DNA of 64,000 nt from an uncultured Christensenellaceae bacterium (GCA_905234985.1 CAJOJQ010000003.1:1-64000); one strand, 5' to 3'. Numbered from the stretch's first letter, positions 33,667 to 42,611 are shown. The notes: generated by a model from the sequence alone, not told the origin. Numbers and translations are program-made.

Positions 33667-35517
33667 ATGGCTCTTGACTACAGAAAGTGCGCCGAGGAAA
33701 TCGCTGCCAACATCGGCGGCGGCTCCAACGTCATCAGCGCGGCTCACTGCGCCACCCGTCTCCGCCTGGTCATCGCGGACAACAGCAAGGTGAACAAGAA
33801 GGTGCTGGAAAACGTGGACGGCGTGAAGGGCATGTTTGAATCCAACGGCCAGCTGCAGCTCATCATCGGCACCGGCACGGTGAACAAGGTGTACGACGAG
33901 TTCCTGTCCGTCACCGGCGCTTCCGCCGCCACCAAGGACGACGTGAAAGCGGCCGCCGCTTCCAAGATGCCCTTGTGGAAGAAAATCCTCAAGACGCCCG
34001 GCGACGTGTTCGTGCCCATCCTGCCCGCCATCGTGGCCTCCGGTCTGATGATGGGTCTGGTGGAAGCCCTGGCCAAAGCCATTCCTTCCTTCGCGGAAAG
34101 CGGCTGGTTCGGCTTCCTGGACATGGTCGCCAACACCGCCTTCGCCCTGCTGCCCGTACTTGTAGCCGTTTCCTCCGCCCGCGTGTTTGGCGGCAACATC
34201 TTCCTTGGCGGCGTCATCGGCATCATGATGGTACACCCCGCCCTGATGAACGCCTGGACCGTTACCCCCACCAACCAGCCGGCTGTATGGGATTTGGGCC
34301 TGTTCTCCATCTCCCAGGTGGGCTATCAGGGCCACGTCATCCCGGTCATATTGGCGGTGCTGCTCATGGCTACCGTTGAAAAATGGCTCCATAAGCACGT
34401 GCCGGAAATGATCGACCTGTTCGTCACCCCCCTCGTCACCGTTCTTGTGACCGCCTTCGCCACCTTCCTGGTCATTGGCCCCATCTTCTCCATCCTGGAG
34501 AACTGGGTACTCACCGGCGCTAAATGGCTGGTGACCTCCACCGGCGGCATCGGCGCGCTGGTCATGGGCGCTCTCTATCCCTGGACGGTCGTCATGGGCC
34601 TGCACCATATGTACAACGTCATCGAGGCCGGCATGCTGTCGGGCGCTTTGGGCCTGAACATCTGGATGCCCATCGCCTCCGCCGCCAACTTCGCCCAGTT
34701 CGGCGCCTGCTTGGCCGTCGCCATCAAGTGCCGCAACGGCAAGCTCAAGTCCGTGGCCCTGCCCTCCTCCCTCTCCGCTTCCCTGGGCATCACGGAACCC
34801 GCCATCTTCGGCGTGAACTTCCGCTTCATGAAGCCCTTCATCGCGGGCGTCGTCGGCGGCGCCGTCGGCGCGATCTTCGGCTCCCTCACCGGCCTGGGCG
34901 CTACCACCTACGGCGTCACCGGCATCCCCGGCCTGCTGGCCATCAACAACATCCCCGTGTATGTGATCGAGCTGCTGATCTCCGCGGGCATCGCCTTCGC
35001 CGTCACCACCGTCATCTGGAAGGAAGAACAGCCTGAGGAAGCGCCCGCCGCAGCCGCGCCCGCCGCTCCCGCTATCGAAGTGCCCACCGTCAGCGTCATC
35101 CGCTGCGCCGCGGGCCAGGTACTCCAGCCCGTGAAGGGCACCGTCATCGCCCGGGACCAGATTCCCGACGAGACCTTCGCTTCCGGCGTGCTGGGCGACG
35201 GCGTGGGCATTCAGCCCGCCGACGACAAAGTGGTCGCGCCCTTTGACGGCACCATTTCCTCCGTGGCCGAGAGCCAGCACGCCGTGGGCGTCGAATGCAA
35301 CGGCATGGAAATGCTCATCCACGTGGGCGTGGACACCGTCAACATGAAGGGCGACGGCTTCACCTGCCTCGTCAAGGAAGGCGACGCCGTCAAGGCCGGT
35401 CAGCCCCTCATCATCTTCGACCGCGCCAAGATCAAGGCCGCCGGTTATTCCGATACCGTGGCCGTCCTGCTCACCAACTCCGACGACCTGGAAGGCGTGG
35501 AGTGCGGCGTCAAGTAA
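33667..35517 (+). CDS. PTS sugar transporter EIIBCA (beta-glucoside/sucrose/trehalose class)
   Basis: 616-aa complete enzyme II that imports and phosphorylates a sugar. The EIIB domain has phospho-Cys28 in ISAAHCATRLR. The EIIC membrane domain spans roughly residues 105-450, with GLHHMYNVIEAGML and LGITEPAIFGVNFRFMKPF. After a Pro/Ala linker, the EIIA domain of Glc type carries His538 (SQHAVGVE) and the phosphorylated His552 (LIHVGVDT). A full relay is therefore encoded locally with HPr and enzyme I downstream. The Glc-superfamily disaccharide/beta-glucoside group is clear; the exact sugar is not. AGGAGGG lies nine bases before the ATG. Confidence 0.93.
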   Translation: MALDYRKCAEEIAANIGGGSNVISAAHCATRLRLVIADNSKVNKKVLENVDGVKGMFESNGQLQLIIGTGTVNKVYDEFLSVTGASAATKDDVKAAAASKMPLWKKILKTPGDVFVPILPAIVASGLMMGLVEALAKAIPSFAESGWFGFLDMVANTAFALLPVLVAVSSARVFGGNIFLGGVIGIMMVHPALMNAWTVTPTNQPAVWDLGLFSISQVGYQGHVIPVILAVLLMATVEKWLHKHVPEMIDLFVTPLVTVLVTAFATFLVIGPIFSILENWVLTGAKWLVTSTGGIGALVMGALYPWTVVMGLHHMYNVIEAGMLSGALGLNIWMPIASAANFAQFGACLAVAIKCRNGKLKSVALPSSLSASLGITEPAIFGVNFRFMKPFIAGVVGGAVGAIFGSLTGLGATTYGVTGIPGLLAINNIPVYVIELLISAGIAFAVTTVIWKEEQPEEAPAAAAPAAPAIEVPTVSVIRCAAGQVLQPVKGTVIARDQIPDETFASGVLGDGVGIQPADDKVVAPFDGTISSVAESQHAVGVECNGMEMLIHVGVDTVNMKGDGFTCLVKEGDAVKAGQPLIIFDRAKIKAAGYSDTVAVLLTNSDDLEGVECGVK

Positions 35518-35541
35518 GCAGCCTCCGTTTTTCAGCCAAAA

Positions 35542-35573
35542 GCAGGACGCTGCCTTTCCCGGCGGCGTCCTGC
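35542..35573 (+). other. Stem-loop after the EII gene, no T-run
   Basis: Nine-base inverted repeat GCAGGACGC/GCGTCCTGC with a 14-base loop. It lacks a T-tract, so it is more likely an mRNA-stabilising or processing hairpin than a terminator. Confidence 0.55.
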
Positions 35574-35640
35574 GGAACGTCGCAGCGCTTGAAAAAAGCC
35601 TGTGACCCCCACGCCATACCGTCATAAGAGGAGAAAACAG

Positions 35641-38118
35641 ATGAAAAGGTTTTTCTTGTTTGCTCTGTGCATCATGCTCGTTTTTGCCTGCATGTCTGCC
35701 ATCACGGAGGAAAGCGCTCAGGATTTGCTCATCAAGGGTAAAGAGGCATTCGATCAGGAAGATTACGAGACAGCGATTCAGTATCTGCTTCCCGCGGCAG
35801 AGCAGGGGCTTGCTGAAGCGCAGGCCTATATGGGAAATTGCTGCTACAAGGGTTACGGCATTGAACAATCCTATGAGAAAGCAGTAGAGTATTACCGGCT
35901 GGCTGCGGAACAAGGGAATGCCATAGGTCAGAACGGCTTGGGGCGGTGTTACGCGAATGGCTATGGCGTGGAGCAATCCTACGAGAAAGCAGTAGAATAT
36001 ATTCAATTGGCTGCGGCTCAGGGATACCGCAATGCGCAATACAATTTAGGCATTTGCTACGATAATGGTTACTTCCTGGAGCAATCCTACGAAAAAGCAG
36101 TGGAATACTACCGGCTGGCTGCAGATCAGGGATATGCAATGGCTCAGTACAATCTGGGCGTTTGCTACGAGGATGGCCGCGGCGTGGAGCAATCCTACGA
36201 AAAGGCGGTAGCATACTATCAACTGGCGGCAGATCAAGGGGATGCATGGGCGCAGAACAATCTGGGCCTTTGCTACGAGGATGGCCAAGGCGTAGAGCAA
36301 TCCTACGAAAAAGCTGTGGAATACTACCGGCTGTCCGCCGACCAGGGACATGCAAGTGCGCAGACCAATCTGGGGGTTTGCTACGTGTATGGCCGCGGCG
36401 TGGAGCAATCCTATGAAAAAGCGGCAGAATATTATCAACTGGCGGCAGATCAAGGTAATGCAAGTGCGCAGAGCAATCTGGGCAATTGCTACTATTATGG
36501 CCGCGGCGTGGAGCAATCCTACGAAAAGGCGGCAGCATACTATCAACTGGCGGCAGATCAAGGTGATGCATCGGCGCAGAACAAGCTGGGCGATTGCTAC
36601 GCGTATGGCCTAGGCGTGGAGCAATCCTACGAAAAAGCGGCAGCATACTATCAACTGGCGGCAGATCAAGGTAATGCATCGGCGCAGGACAATCTTGGCG
36701 ATTGCTACGCGTATGGCCTAGGCGTGGAGCAATCCTATGAAAAAGCGGCAGCATACTATCAACTGGCGGCAGATCAAGGTAATGCATCGGCGCAAAACAA
36801 GCTGGGCGATTGCTACTATTATGGCAAAGGTGTAGAGCAATCCTACGAAAAAGCCGTAGAATATTTCCAGTTAGCCGCGGAACAGAAATATGTTGAAAGC
36901 CAGATGCGGCTGGGCTATTGCTACTATTATGGCCTAGGCGTGGAGCAATCCTACGAAAAAGCGGCAGCATACTATCAACTGGCGGCAGATCAAGGTAATG
37001 CATCGGCGCAGAACAATCTTGGCGATTACTATGCGTATGGCCGCGGCGTGGAGCAATCCTACGAAAAAGCGGCAGCATACTATCAACTGGCGGCAGATCA
37101 AGGTGATGCATCGGCGCAGAACAATCTTGGCGAATGCTACTATGATGGCCGCGGCGTGGAGCAATCCTACGAAAAAGCGGCAGCATACTATCAACTGGCG
37201 GCAGATCAAGGTGATGCATCGGCGCAGAACAATCTTGGCTATTGCTACTATTATGGCCAAGGCGTGGAGCAATCCTACGAAAAAGCGGCAGCATACTATC
37301 AACTGGCGGCAGATCAAGGTGATGCATGGGCGCAGTACACGCTTGGCATTTGCTACGAGCATGGCCAAGGCGTGGAGCAATCCTACGAAAAAGCGGCAGC
37401 ATACTATCAACTGGCGGCAGATCAAGGTGATGCATGGGCGCAGAGCAATCTGGGCAAATGCTACTATTATGGCAAAGGTGTAGAGCAATCCTACGAAAAA
37501 GCCGTAGAATCTTTCCAATTAGCCGCGGAACAAAAATATGCTGAAAGCCAGATGTGGCTAGGCTTTTGCTATGACAACGGCCAAGGAGTGGAACAGTCCT
37601 TTGAAAAGGCAATAGAATACTACCAACTGGCCGCAGATCAAGGCAACGCTTGGGCACAGTATTATCTCGGATACTGCTACGAGAATGGCCGCGGCGTGGA
37701 GCAATCCTACGAAAAAGCTGCGGAATACTACCGGCTGGCAGCAGACCAGGGATACGCAGCGGCGCAGAACAATCTGGGTAATCGCTACTATAATGGCGAA
37801 GGCGTGGAGCAATCCTACGAGAAAGCCATAGAATACTTCCAGTTGGCTGCGGATCAAGGAAATGCTGAAAGCCAGATGAGGCTGGGCTTTTGTTATGACA
37901 ACGGTCAGGGGGTAGAGCAGTCCTTTGAAAAAGCGATAGCATACTATCAGTTGGCCGCGGATCAAGGCAATGCATGGGCACAGTATTATCTTGGATACTG
38001 CTATGAGACTGGCCGAGGCGTGGAGCAATCTGACGAGAAAGCGGCGGAATACTACCAGCTGGCCGCTGATCAGGGGCATGAAGAAGCCGAAAAGGCGCTG
38101 GCCAATCTAAGGGAATAA
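35641..38118 (+). CDS. Secreted Sel1-repeat protein with 21 near-identical repeats
   Basis: 825 aa. A signal peptide (MKRFFLFALCIMLVFACMSA) ends near residue 20; the cysteine in VFACMSA may be a lipidation site but is not a classic lipobox. Then come 21 tandem 36-residue Sel1-like repeats with core GVEQSYEKAAAYYQLAADQG. The central units are almost identical at DNA level in 108-base periods. Such alpha-solenoids usually bind proteins. AGGAG precedes the ATG at 35641. It lies between the PTS EII and HPr genes, which is odd for an exported scaffold protein. Base composition is lower in GC than its neighbours. Repeat number is likely to vary between strains. No partner is known. Confidence 0.9.
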   Translation: MKRFFLFALCIMLVFACMSAITEESAQDLLIKGKEAFDQEDYETAIQYLLPAAEQGLAEAQAYMGNCCYKGYGIEQSYEKAVEYYRLAAEQGNAIGQNGLGRCYANGYGVEQSYEKAVEYIQLAAAQGYRNAQYNLGICYDNGYFLEQSYEKAVEYYRLAADQGYAMAQYNLGVCYEDGRGVEQSYEKAVAYYQLAADQGDAWAQNNLGLCYEDGQGVEQSYEKAVEYYRLSADQGHASAQTNLGVCYVYGRGVEQSYEKAAEYYQLAADQGNASAQSNLGNCYYYGRGVEQSYEKAAAYYQLAADQGDASAQNKLGDCYAYGLGVEQSYEKAAAYYQLAADQGNASAQDNLGDCYAYGLGVEQSYEKAAAYYQLAADQGNASAQNKLGDCYYYGKGVEQSYEKAVEYFQLAAEQKYVESQMRLGYCYYYGLGVEQSYEKAAAYYQLAADQGNASAQNNLGDYYAYGRGVEQSYEKAAAYYQLAADQGDASAQNNLGECYYDGRGVEQSYEKAAAYYQLAADQGDASAQNNLGYCYYYGQGVEQSYEKAAAYYQLAADQGDAWAQYTLGICYEHGQGVEQSYEKAAAYYQLAADQGDAWAQSNLGKCYYYGKGVEQSYEKAVESFQLAAEQKYAESQMWLGFCYDNGQGVEQSFEKAIEYYQLAADQGNAWAQYYLGYCYENGRGVEQSYEKAAEYYRLAADQGYAAAQNNLGNRYYNGEGVEQSYEKAIEYFQLAADQGNAESQMRLGFCYDNGQGVEQSFEKAIAYYQLAADQGNAWAQYYLGYCYETGRGVEQSDEKAAEYYQLAADQGHEEAEKALANLRE
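35857..38082 (+). repeat. Tandem 108-bp repeat array within the Sel1 gene
   Basis: About 21 units of 108 bases, counted by the recurring GAGCAATCCTA(C/T)GA segment. Units around 36500-37450 are nearly identical, so recombination can add or remove units in frame. Boundaries are approximate. Confidence 0.85.
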
Positions 38119-38213
38119 ATATGCAGTCCGGAGAAACAATGAGTGAAAAGCCACCTTGGGCGGAGCCCAATCAACAGCGTCTCAAAAAATAAAAATATAG
38201 GGAGGAAAACATC

Positions 38214-38471
38214 ATGAAGTCTTTCGAGTACACCATCACCGATCCCGTTGGCATCCATGCCCGCCCCGCTGGCGTGCTGGTCAAGGAAATCAAGAAGTAC
38301 GCCTCTACCGTCACCGTCATCAAGGGTGAAAAGGCCGTCAATGCCCTCAAGCTCATGGCCCTCATGGGCATGGGCATCAAGCAGGGCGACACCGTGAAGG
38401 TCACCGTCGAGGGCGCGGACGAAGACACCGCCGCCGCCGCCATCGAAGCCTTCTTCAAGGCTAATCTGTAA
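38214..38471 (+). CDS. ptsH: HPr phosphocarrier protein, Ser46 replaced by Lys
   Basis: 85-aa PTS phosphocarrier that passes phosphate from enzyme I to enzyme II. Phospho-acceptor His15 sits in the standard GIHARPAG. The usual Ser46 in NLKSIMG is Lys46 here (VNALKLMALMGMG), so HPr kinase regulation through that residue should be lost. GGGAGG precedes the ATG. It follows the Sel1 gene and is followed by a terminator that may limit readthrough into the next genes. Confidence 0.95.
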   Translation: MKSFEYTITDPVGIHARPAGVLVKEIKKYASTVTVIKGEKAVNALKLMALMGMGIKQGDTVKVTVEGADEDTAAAAIEAFFKANL

Positions 38472-38482
38472 GCAAATGACCC

Positions 38483-38510
38483 GGACGGCTGCCCGAAAAG
38501 ACAGCCGTCC
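38483..38510 (+). terminator. Terminator after ptsH
   Basis: Nine-base stem GGACGGCTG/CAGCCGTCC, ten-base loop, tail CTTCTGTTTTT. It probably lowers expression of the downstream ptsI relative to ptsH. Confidence 0.8.
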
Positions 38511-38552
38511 CTTCTGTTTTTCGCCGAAAACGATGATAGACGAGGCAGACGA

Positions 38553-39170
38553 ATGAAAAAATACACGGTGCTTTTCCTGACCTTGACACTAATGTGTACA
38601 GCCGCCTGCGCTTTCGCGGAAGCCACGCGGCAGGATGTGACAGGCTTCGTCGAGGATTGCGATTACAAAAACGCCTATGCAGGCTTTGGCTTTCATCTTG
38701 GCGACTGGCAGATCGCGTCAGAAACTGACATAGCCTCTGTCTACGAAAAGTCAGAAGACTATTTCACAGAGGATTTCTCCAAAGCCATGGAAGAGCGGGA
38801 TTCCCTTTGCTTTTTCATGGCAATAGCGGACGAAGGCAAGGAAAGCGTAATGTCCGTTATCACGAACGAGGGCGCTGCGTCAGGGCTTTATCATGCGCTG
38901 GGCTTTCGGACGATGTATAGGATGGAAGCCGCGAAGCTGAAGAAAAACCTGGAATCCTATGGAATTACAGTCGTTTCCATGGAATTCGGCTCTATCATTG
39001 TCGACGGCTGTGAAATGCCGTGTATGCGGATTGAGGAATCCTTAGACGGCGTCAGGATGTGTGTCATCGAGGTTTCCTGGATGAAGGGTCAGTACAGGAT
39101 CGACATCGGCGCTTCATCCGCCGATTTTGACAGCGCAGAAGCGATCATAGCACGGTTTTTCTGGTTATAA
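38553..39170 (+). CDS. Secreted protein of unknown function between ptsH and ptsI
   Basis: 205 aa with a signal peptide (MKKYTVLFLTLTLMCTAACAFAEA) cleaved near CAFA-EA. The mature domain of about 180 residues has alternating strands and helices. It includes GFGFHLGDWQI and VDGCEMPCMRIEE, with two cysteines close together. I do not recognise the family. Its place between HPr and enzyme I is unusual, and it is the second exported protein embedded in this PTS cluster. Only 42 bases separate it from the terminator after ptsH, so it depends on readthrough or a promoter I cannot see. Confidence 0.75.
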   Translation: MKKYTVLFLTLTLMCTAACAFAEATRQDVTGFVEDCDYKNAYAGFGFHLGDWQIASETDIASVYEKSEDYFTEDFSKAMEERDSLCFFMAIADEGKESVMSVITNEGAASGLYHALGFRTMYRMEAAKLKKNLESYGITVVSMEFGSIIVDGCEMPCMRIEESLDGVRMCVIEVSWMKGQYRIDIGASSADFDSAEAIIARFFWL

Positions 39171-39211
39171 CCCCCAATCAAAACGAATCAACGAACAGGA
39201 GGATGAATCCC

Positions 39212-40891
39212 ATGATTTCCATTCAGGGCAAGGGCGTATCCACCGGCGTGGCCATCGGCCCTTTGTATTACTATCAGCGCGCCAAATCCACCATCCGCCG
39301 CTATGAAGTAGAGGATGTGGACGCGGAATGGGCACGCTTTAAGGCGGCCCAGGCAAAGGCCATTGAGCAATTGGGCGAGCTGGCCGAAAAGGCCCGGGAA
39401 GAAGCGGGCGACGAAGCGGCCCTGCTCTTTGAAACCCACCAGATGATGGCGGAGGATATGGAATATGAGGAAGCCATTCAGACCGCTATCCAGGAAATGA
39501 AGCTCAACGCGGAAGCTGCCGTCACCGACACCGCCGCCCAGTTCGCCGAGATGTTCGCCGCCATGGAGGACGCTTACTTCCAGGCCCGCGCCGCCGACGT
39601 GAAGGACGTTTCCGGCCGCATCATCTCCGCCCTCACCGGCGTGGTGCAGGGGGGCATTGATTCTCCCGTGCCTGTGATCTTAGCCGCCGACGACCTGGCC
39701 CCCAGTGAAACCGTGCAGCTGGACAAGAGCAAGATTTTGGGCTTCGTCACCGAGGGCGGCTCCGGTTCCTCCCACACCGCCATCCTGGCCCGCACCATGG
39801 GCATTCCCGCCATCATCGGCGTGGGCAATCAGCTCAAGCCGGAATATGAGGGCCGGGAAGTCATCATCGACGGCGGCACCGGCGGCGTGGTTGTGGACGC
39901 TGACGCCGACACCAAGGCCCGTCTGGTCAAGAAGATGGAAGAGCTGAAGAAGCAGCGCGAGCTGCTGGAACAGCTCAAGGGCCAGCCCAACGTGACCAAG
40001 GACGGACAGAGCATCAAGGTGTACTGCAACATCGGCTCCCCCGACGACGTACACGCCGTTCTCAGCAACGACGCGGGCGGCGTGGGCCTGTTCCGCAGCG
40101 AATTCCTGTACCTGAACTGCGACGATTATCCCACCGAGGATTACCAGTTTGAAGCCTACAAAAAAGCCCTCTCCGACATGGGCGGCAGGGAAGTAGTCAT
40201 CCGCACGCTGGACATCGGCGCGGACAAGCAGATCGCCTACTTTGACATGCCCAAGGAAGAAAACCCGGCCCTGGGCAACCGCGCCCTGCGCATCTGCCTG
40301 AACCGGCCCGAAATCTTCCATACCCAGCTCCGCGCCCTTTACCGCGCCTCCGCCTTCGGCAAGCTCGGCATCATGTTCCCCATGGTCACCAGCGTGTGGG
40401 AAGTGAAGGAAGCCAAGAAAATGTGCGAACGGGTGAAGGCCGAGCTGACCCAGGAGGGCATTCCCTTCTCCGAGGACGTGGAGATCGGCATCATGATCGA
40501 GACCCCCGCCGCCGTCCTCATGAGCGACCGGCTGGCCAAGGAAGTGGACTTCTTCTCCTGCGGCACCAACGACCTGACCCAGTACACCCTGGCCTGCGAC
40601 CGCCAGAACGCCGACCTGGGCCGGTTCTACAATCCCCACCATCCCGCCGTGCTGCGCGCCCTGAAAATGGTGTGCGACAACGCCCACAAGAACGGCGTGT
40701 GGGTGGGCATCTGCGGCGAATTAGGCGCGGACTTAGAGCTGACCGAAACCTTCCTGTCCATCGGCATCGACGAGCTGTCCGTTTCTCCCCGCTCCGTCCT
40801 GCCCCTGCGCCAGAAGATTCGGGAAACCGATGTGAGCGCGGTCAAGGAAAAGCTGCTGGCCGATTTGATGAGCGACGAAAACACCATTTAA
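39212..40891 (+). CDS. ptsI: PTS enzyme I (phosphoenolpyruvate-protein phosphotransferase)
   Basis: 559-aa first enzyme of the PTS, taking phosphate from phosphoenolpyruvate. The phospho-histidine is His188 in GGSGSSHTAILARTMGIP. PEP-binding signatures include GGVGLFRSEFLYL, FGKLGIMFPMVTS, and DFFSCGTNDLTQYTLACDR. The catalytic cysteine lies in VGICGELGAD. AGGAGG lies nine bases before the ATG at 39212; an ATG at 39203 is too close to that site. It ends in a strong hairpin without a T-run, with acyP following. Confidence 0.97.
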   Translation: MISIQGKGVSTGVAIGPLYYYQRAKSTIRRYEVEDVDAEWARFKAAQAKAIEQLGELAEKAREEAGDEAALLFETHQMMAEDMEYEEAIQTAIQEMKLNAEAAVTDTAAQFAEMFAAMEDAYFQARAADVKDVSGRIISALTGVVQGGIDSPVPVILAADDLAPSETVQLDKSKILGFVTEGGSGSSHTAILARTMGIPAIIGVGNQLKPEYEGREVIIDGGTGGVVVDADADTKARLVKKMEELKKQRELLEQLKGQPNVTKDGQSIKVYCNIGSPDDVHAVLSNDAGGVGLFRSEFLYLNCDDYPTEDYQFEAYKKALSDMGGREVVIRTLDIGADKQIAYFDMPKEENPALGNRALRICLNRPEIFHTQLRALYRASAFGKLGIMFPMVTSVWEVKEAKKMCERVKAELTQEGIPFSEDVEIGIMIETPAAVLMSDRLAKEVDFFSCGTNDLTQYTLACDRQNADLGRFYNPHHPAVLRALKMVCDNAHKNGVWVGICGELGADLELTETFLSIGIDELSVSPRSVLPLRQKIRETDVSAVKEKLLADLMSDENTI

Positions 40892-40909
40892 CACAAAACG
40901 ATCATTTTT

Positions 40910-40933
40910 CCGCCCGGGGTCATCCCCGGGCGG
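40910..40933. other. Perfect 10-bp GC hairpin between ptsI and acyP
   Basis: CCGCCCGGGG, tetraloop TCAT, CCCCGGGCGG. No T-run follows on either strand, so it is a stable RNA hairpin protecting or processing the ptsI message rather than a terminator. Confidence 0.7.
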
Positions 40934-40956
40934 AATTGCTGCATGGAGGGCAGGCC

Positions 40957-41244
40957 GTGGAAGGAACGCAGGCGAGATGGCGAATCATTTTTTCCGGCAA
41001 AGTGCAGCACGTGGGCTTTCGCTACACGGCTTATTACTTGGCAAAAGAGCTGTATTTGACCGGCTGGGCGCGCAACCTGCCCGACGGGCGCGTATTGCTG
41101 GAAGCCCAGGGCGGCGTCAGCCGCATCCGCAAGCTGGTATTGCAGCTCAAAAGCCAGCCCCACATCCACATCGAGCATACGCAAATCGAAGAAATTCCAT
41201 TATTACCGCATGACAGAGGCTTTAAAGTGATTAGCGGCATGTAA
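40957..41244 (+). CDS. acyP: Acylphosphatase, GTG start
   Basis: 95-aa acylphosphatase that hydrolyses carboxyl-phosphate bonds such as in acetyl or glycerate acyl phosphates. The catalytic arginine is in GKVQHVGFR, and the asparagine in GWARNLPDGRV. Both family signatures are intact. The GTG at 40957 has GGAGG seven bases upstream, and gives a protein of normal length; no in-frame ATG exists early enough. Its stop codon lies inside its own terminator hairpin. Confidence 0.93.
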   Translation: MEGTQARWRIIFSGKVQHVGFRYTAYYLAKELYLTGWARNLPDGRVLLEAQGGVSRIRKLVLQLKSQPHIHIEHTQIEEIPLLPHDRGFKVISGM

Positions 41245-41254
41245 AAAAGCCGCT
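41233..41254 (+). terminator. Terminator overlapping the acyP stop codon
   Basis: AGCGGC/GCCGCT stem, ten-base loop, then TTTTTT. The left arm is in the last acyP codons. Confidence 0.8.
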
Positions 41255-41281
41255 TTTTTCTTCGCTTGTTCCCAAAAAAGA

Positions 41282-41310
41282 ATGACAAAAGTCATGTTAA
41301 ATTGTATAAT
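41282..41310 (+). promoter_or_regulatory. Sigma-A promoter for the NahK-like gene
   Basis: ATGACA (41282-41287), 17-base spacer, TATAAT (41305-41310), 33 bases before the ATG. Confidence 0.75.
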
Positions 41311-41343
41311 AGATGCGATAACCTGAAAGGAAGCGAACGGACG

Positions 41344-42456
41344 ATGAAAGCAGCGGAATTTGCCTCTCCGGCGGTACTGGCCGCGTTTGATTGGGGCGGT
41401 GAAGTGCTGGACGTGTCCCGCTACGGCATGGGGCACATCAACGAAACCTACCGGGTGATTGCCTTGCAGCCGGACGGTGTGGAAAAGGCATACATCCTGC
41501 AAAAGGTGAACACCGGGATTTTCAAGGATCCCGACGGGCTGATGGACAACATCGTGCGCGTCACCGAATACCTGCGGGATTACCTGAAACGCACGGGAGG
41601 CGACGCGGAACGGGGGGCCATGACCGTGATCCCCACCCGGGATGGCCGTTCCTGGTACAGGGGCGAGGATGATTCCTGCTGGCGGGTGTATATTTTTGTC
41701 ACGGACACCATCTGCTTGCAGCGGGTGGAGCAGGACAGCGATTTTTACGAAAGCGCCGTGGCCTTCGGCAATTTCCAGAATCAATTGGCGGATTATCCCG
41801 CCCATACCCTGCATGAGACCATCCCCAATTTCCATAACACGGTGAGCCGCTATGAAGCCTTTGAAAAGGCCGTTCAGGAGGATCGCGCGGGCCGGGCCGA
41901 TTCTGTGCGGGCGGAAATTGATTTCATCCGGGCGCGGAAGCAGGACTGCGCTTTCCTCATGAATCTGCTTTGGGAAGGCAAGCTGCCCCTGCGGGTGACC
42001 CACAACGACACCAAGCTGAATAACGTGCTGTTGGACAGCAAGACCCGCAAGGGCGTGTGCGTCATCGACCTGGACACGGTGATGCCCGGCCTGGCCGCCT
42101 GGGACTTTGGCGATTCCATCCGCTACGGGGCCAACGACTGCCCGGAGGACGAGCCGGACTTGGGCAAGGTACACCTGAACATGGCGAAATACGAAACCTA
42201 TCTGCGGGGCTATTTGGACGCCGCCGGGGCCGCTCTGACGCCCCTGGAAAAGGAAACCCTGCCCTGGGGCGCGCGGGTCATCACCCTGGAAACGGGCATC
42301 CGGTTCCTGACGGATTACTTAGAGGGGGATCATTATTTCCGCATCAGCCGCCCCAGCCAGAACCTGGACAGAACCCGCAAAATGCTCAAGCTGACGGAAG
42401 AAATGGAAGCCCATTTTTCCGAAATGGGTGAAGCGGTCAGGCGGTACGGCGGATAA
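41344..42456 (+). CDS. APH-fold sugar kinase, N-acetylhexosamine 1-kinase-like
   Basis: 370-aa aminoglycoside-phosphotransferase fold kinase resembling NahK of the galacto-N-biose pathway. GHINETYRV and LQKVNTGIFKDPDGLMDNIVR are typical of that group. The catalytic loop VTHNDTKLNNVLLD and the metal site CVIDLDTVMPGLAAWDFGD are intact. It likely phosphorylates C1 of an N-acetylhexosamine or related sugar. The ATG at 41344 has GGAAG upstream at a long spacing. A sugar ABC importer follows under a separate promoter, so the kinase may act on the imported sugar. No lacto-N-biose phosphorylase is nearby, so the substrate is open. Confidence 0.8.
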   Translation: MKAAEFASPAVLAAFDWGGEVLDVSRYGMGHINETYRVIALQPDGVEKAYILQKVNTGIFKDPDGLMDNIVRVTEYLRDYLKRTGGDAERGAMTVIPTRDGRSWYRGEDDSCWRVYIFVTDTICLQRVEQDSDFYESAVAFGNFQNQLADYPAHTLHETIPNFHNTVSRYEAFEKAVQEDRAGRADSVRAEIDFIRARKQDCAFLMNLLWEGKLPLRVTHNDTKLNNVLLDSKTRKGVCVIDLDTVMPGLAAWDFGDSIRYGANDCPEDEPDLGKVHLNMAKYETYLRGYLDAAGAALTPLEKETLPWGARVITLETGIRFLTDYLEGDHYFRISRPSQNLDRTRKMLKLTEEMEAHFSEMGEAVRRYGG

Positions 42457-42472
42457 AATTTTCCGTTGTTTC

Positions 42473-42501
42473 TTGACATCGCACCCCCGGTGGGCTAATA
42501 T
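42473..42501 (+). promoter_or_regulatory. Sigma-A promoter for the sugar ABC importer
   Basis: TTGACA (42473-42478), 17-base spacer, TAATAT (42496-42501), with a leader of ~105 bases to the binding-protein start. Confidence 0.85.
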
Positions 42502-42611
42502 GTTGAGTGTAAAAAGGAGGCGGGGAAACGCATACGTCGGGATGGAAAAACGAGGGCGTTTCCGGCTTCCCCGCGGCGATTGCCGCCGTAAATCAAAGGA
42601 GGAAAATTCTC

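Noticed and set aside
33562-36039. 825-aa minus-strand open frame across the PTS EII gene
   Set aside because: It is a GC-rich shadow with Gly/His-rich composition and no domain, opposite a well-supported EIIBCA gene.
36000-38000. CRISPR-like array
   Set aside because: The 108-base periodicity is in-frame coding repeats of a Sel1 protein, with no spacers of CRISPR length and no cas genes.
35732-38170. 812-aa open frame antisense to the Sel1 gene
   Set aside because: The 108-base repeats keep several frames free of stops. The protein is low-complexity, the start is poor, and the sense strand encodes a clear signal peptide and Sel1 repeats.
40910-40933. Terminator of ptsI
   Set aside because: The stem is strong, but no T-run follows on either strand.
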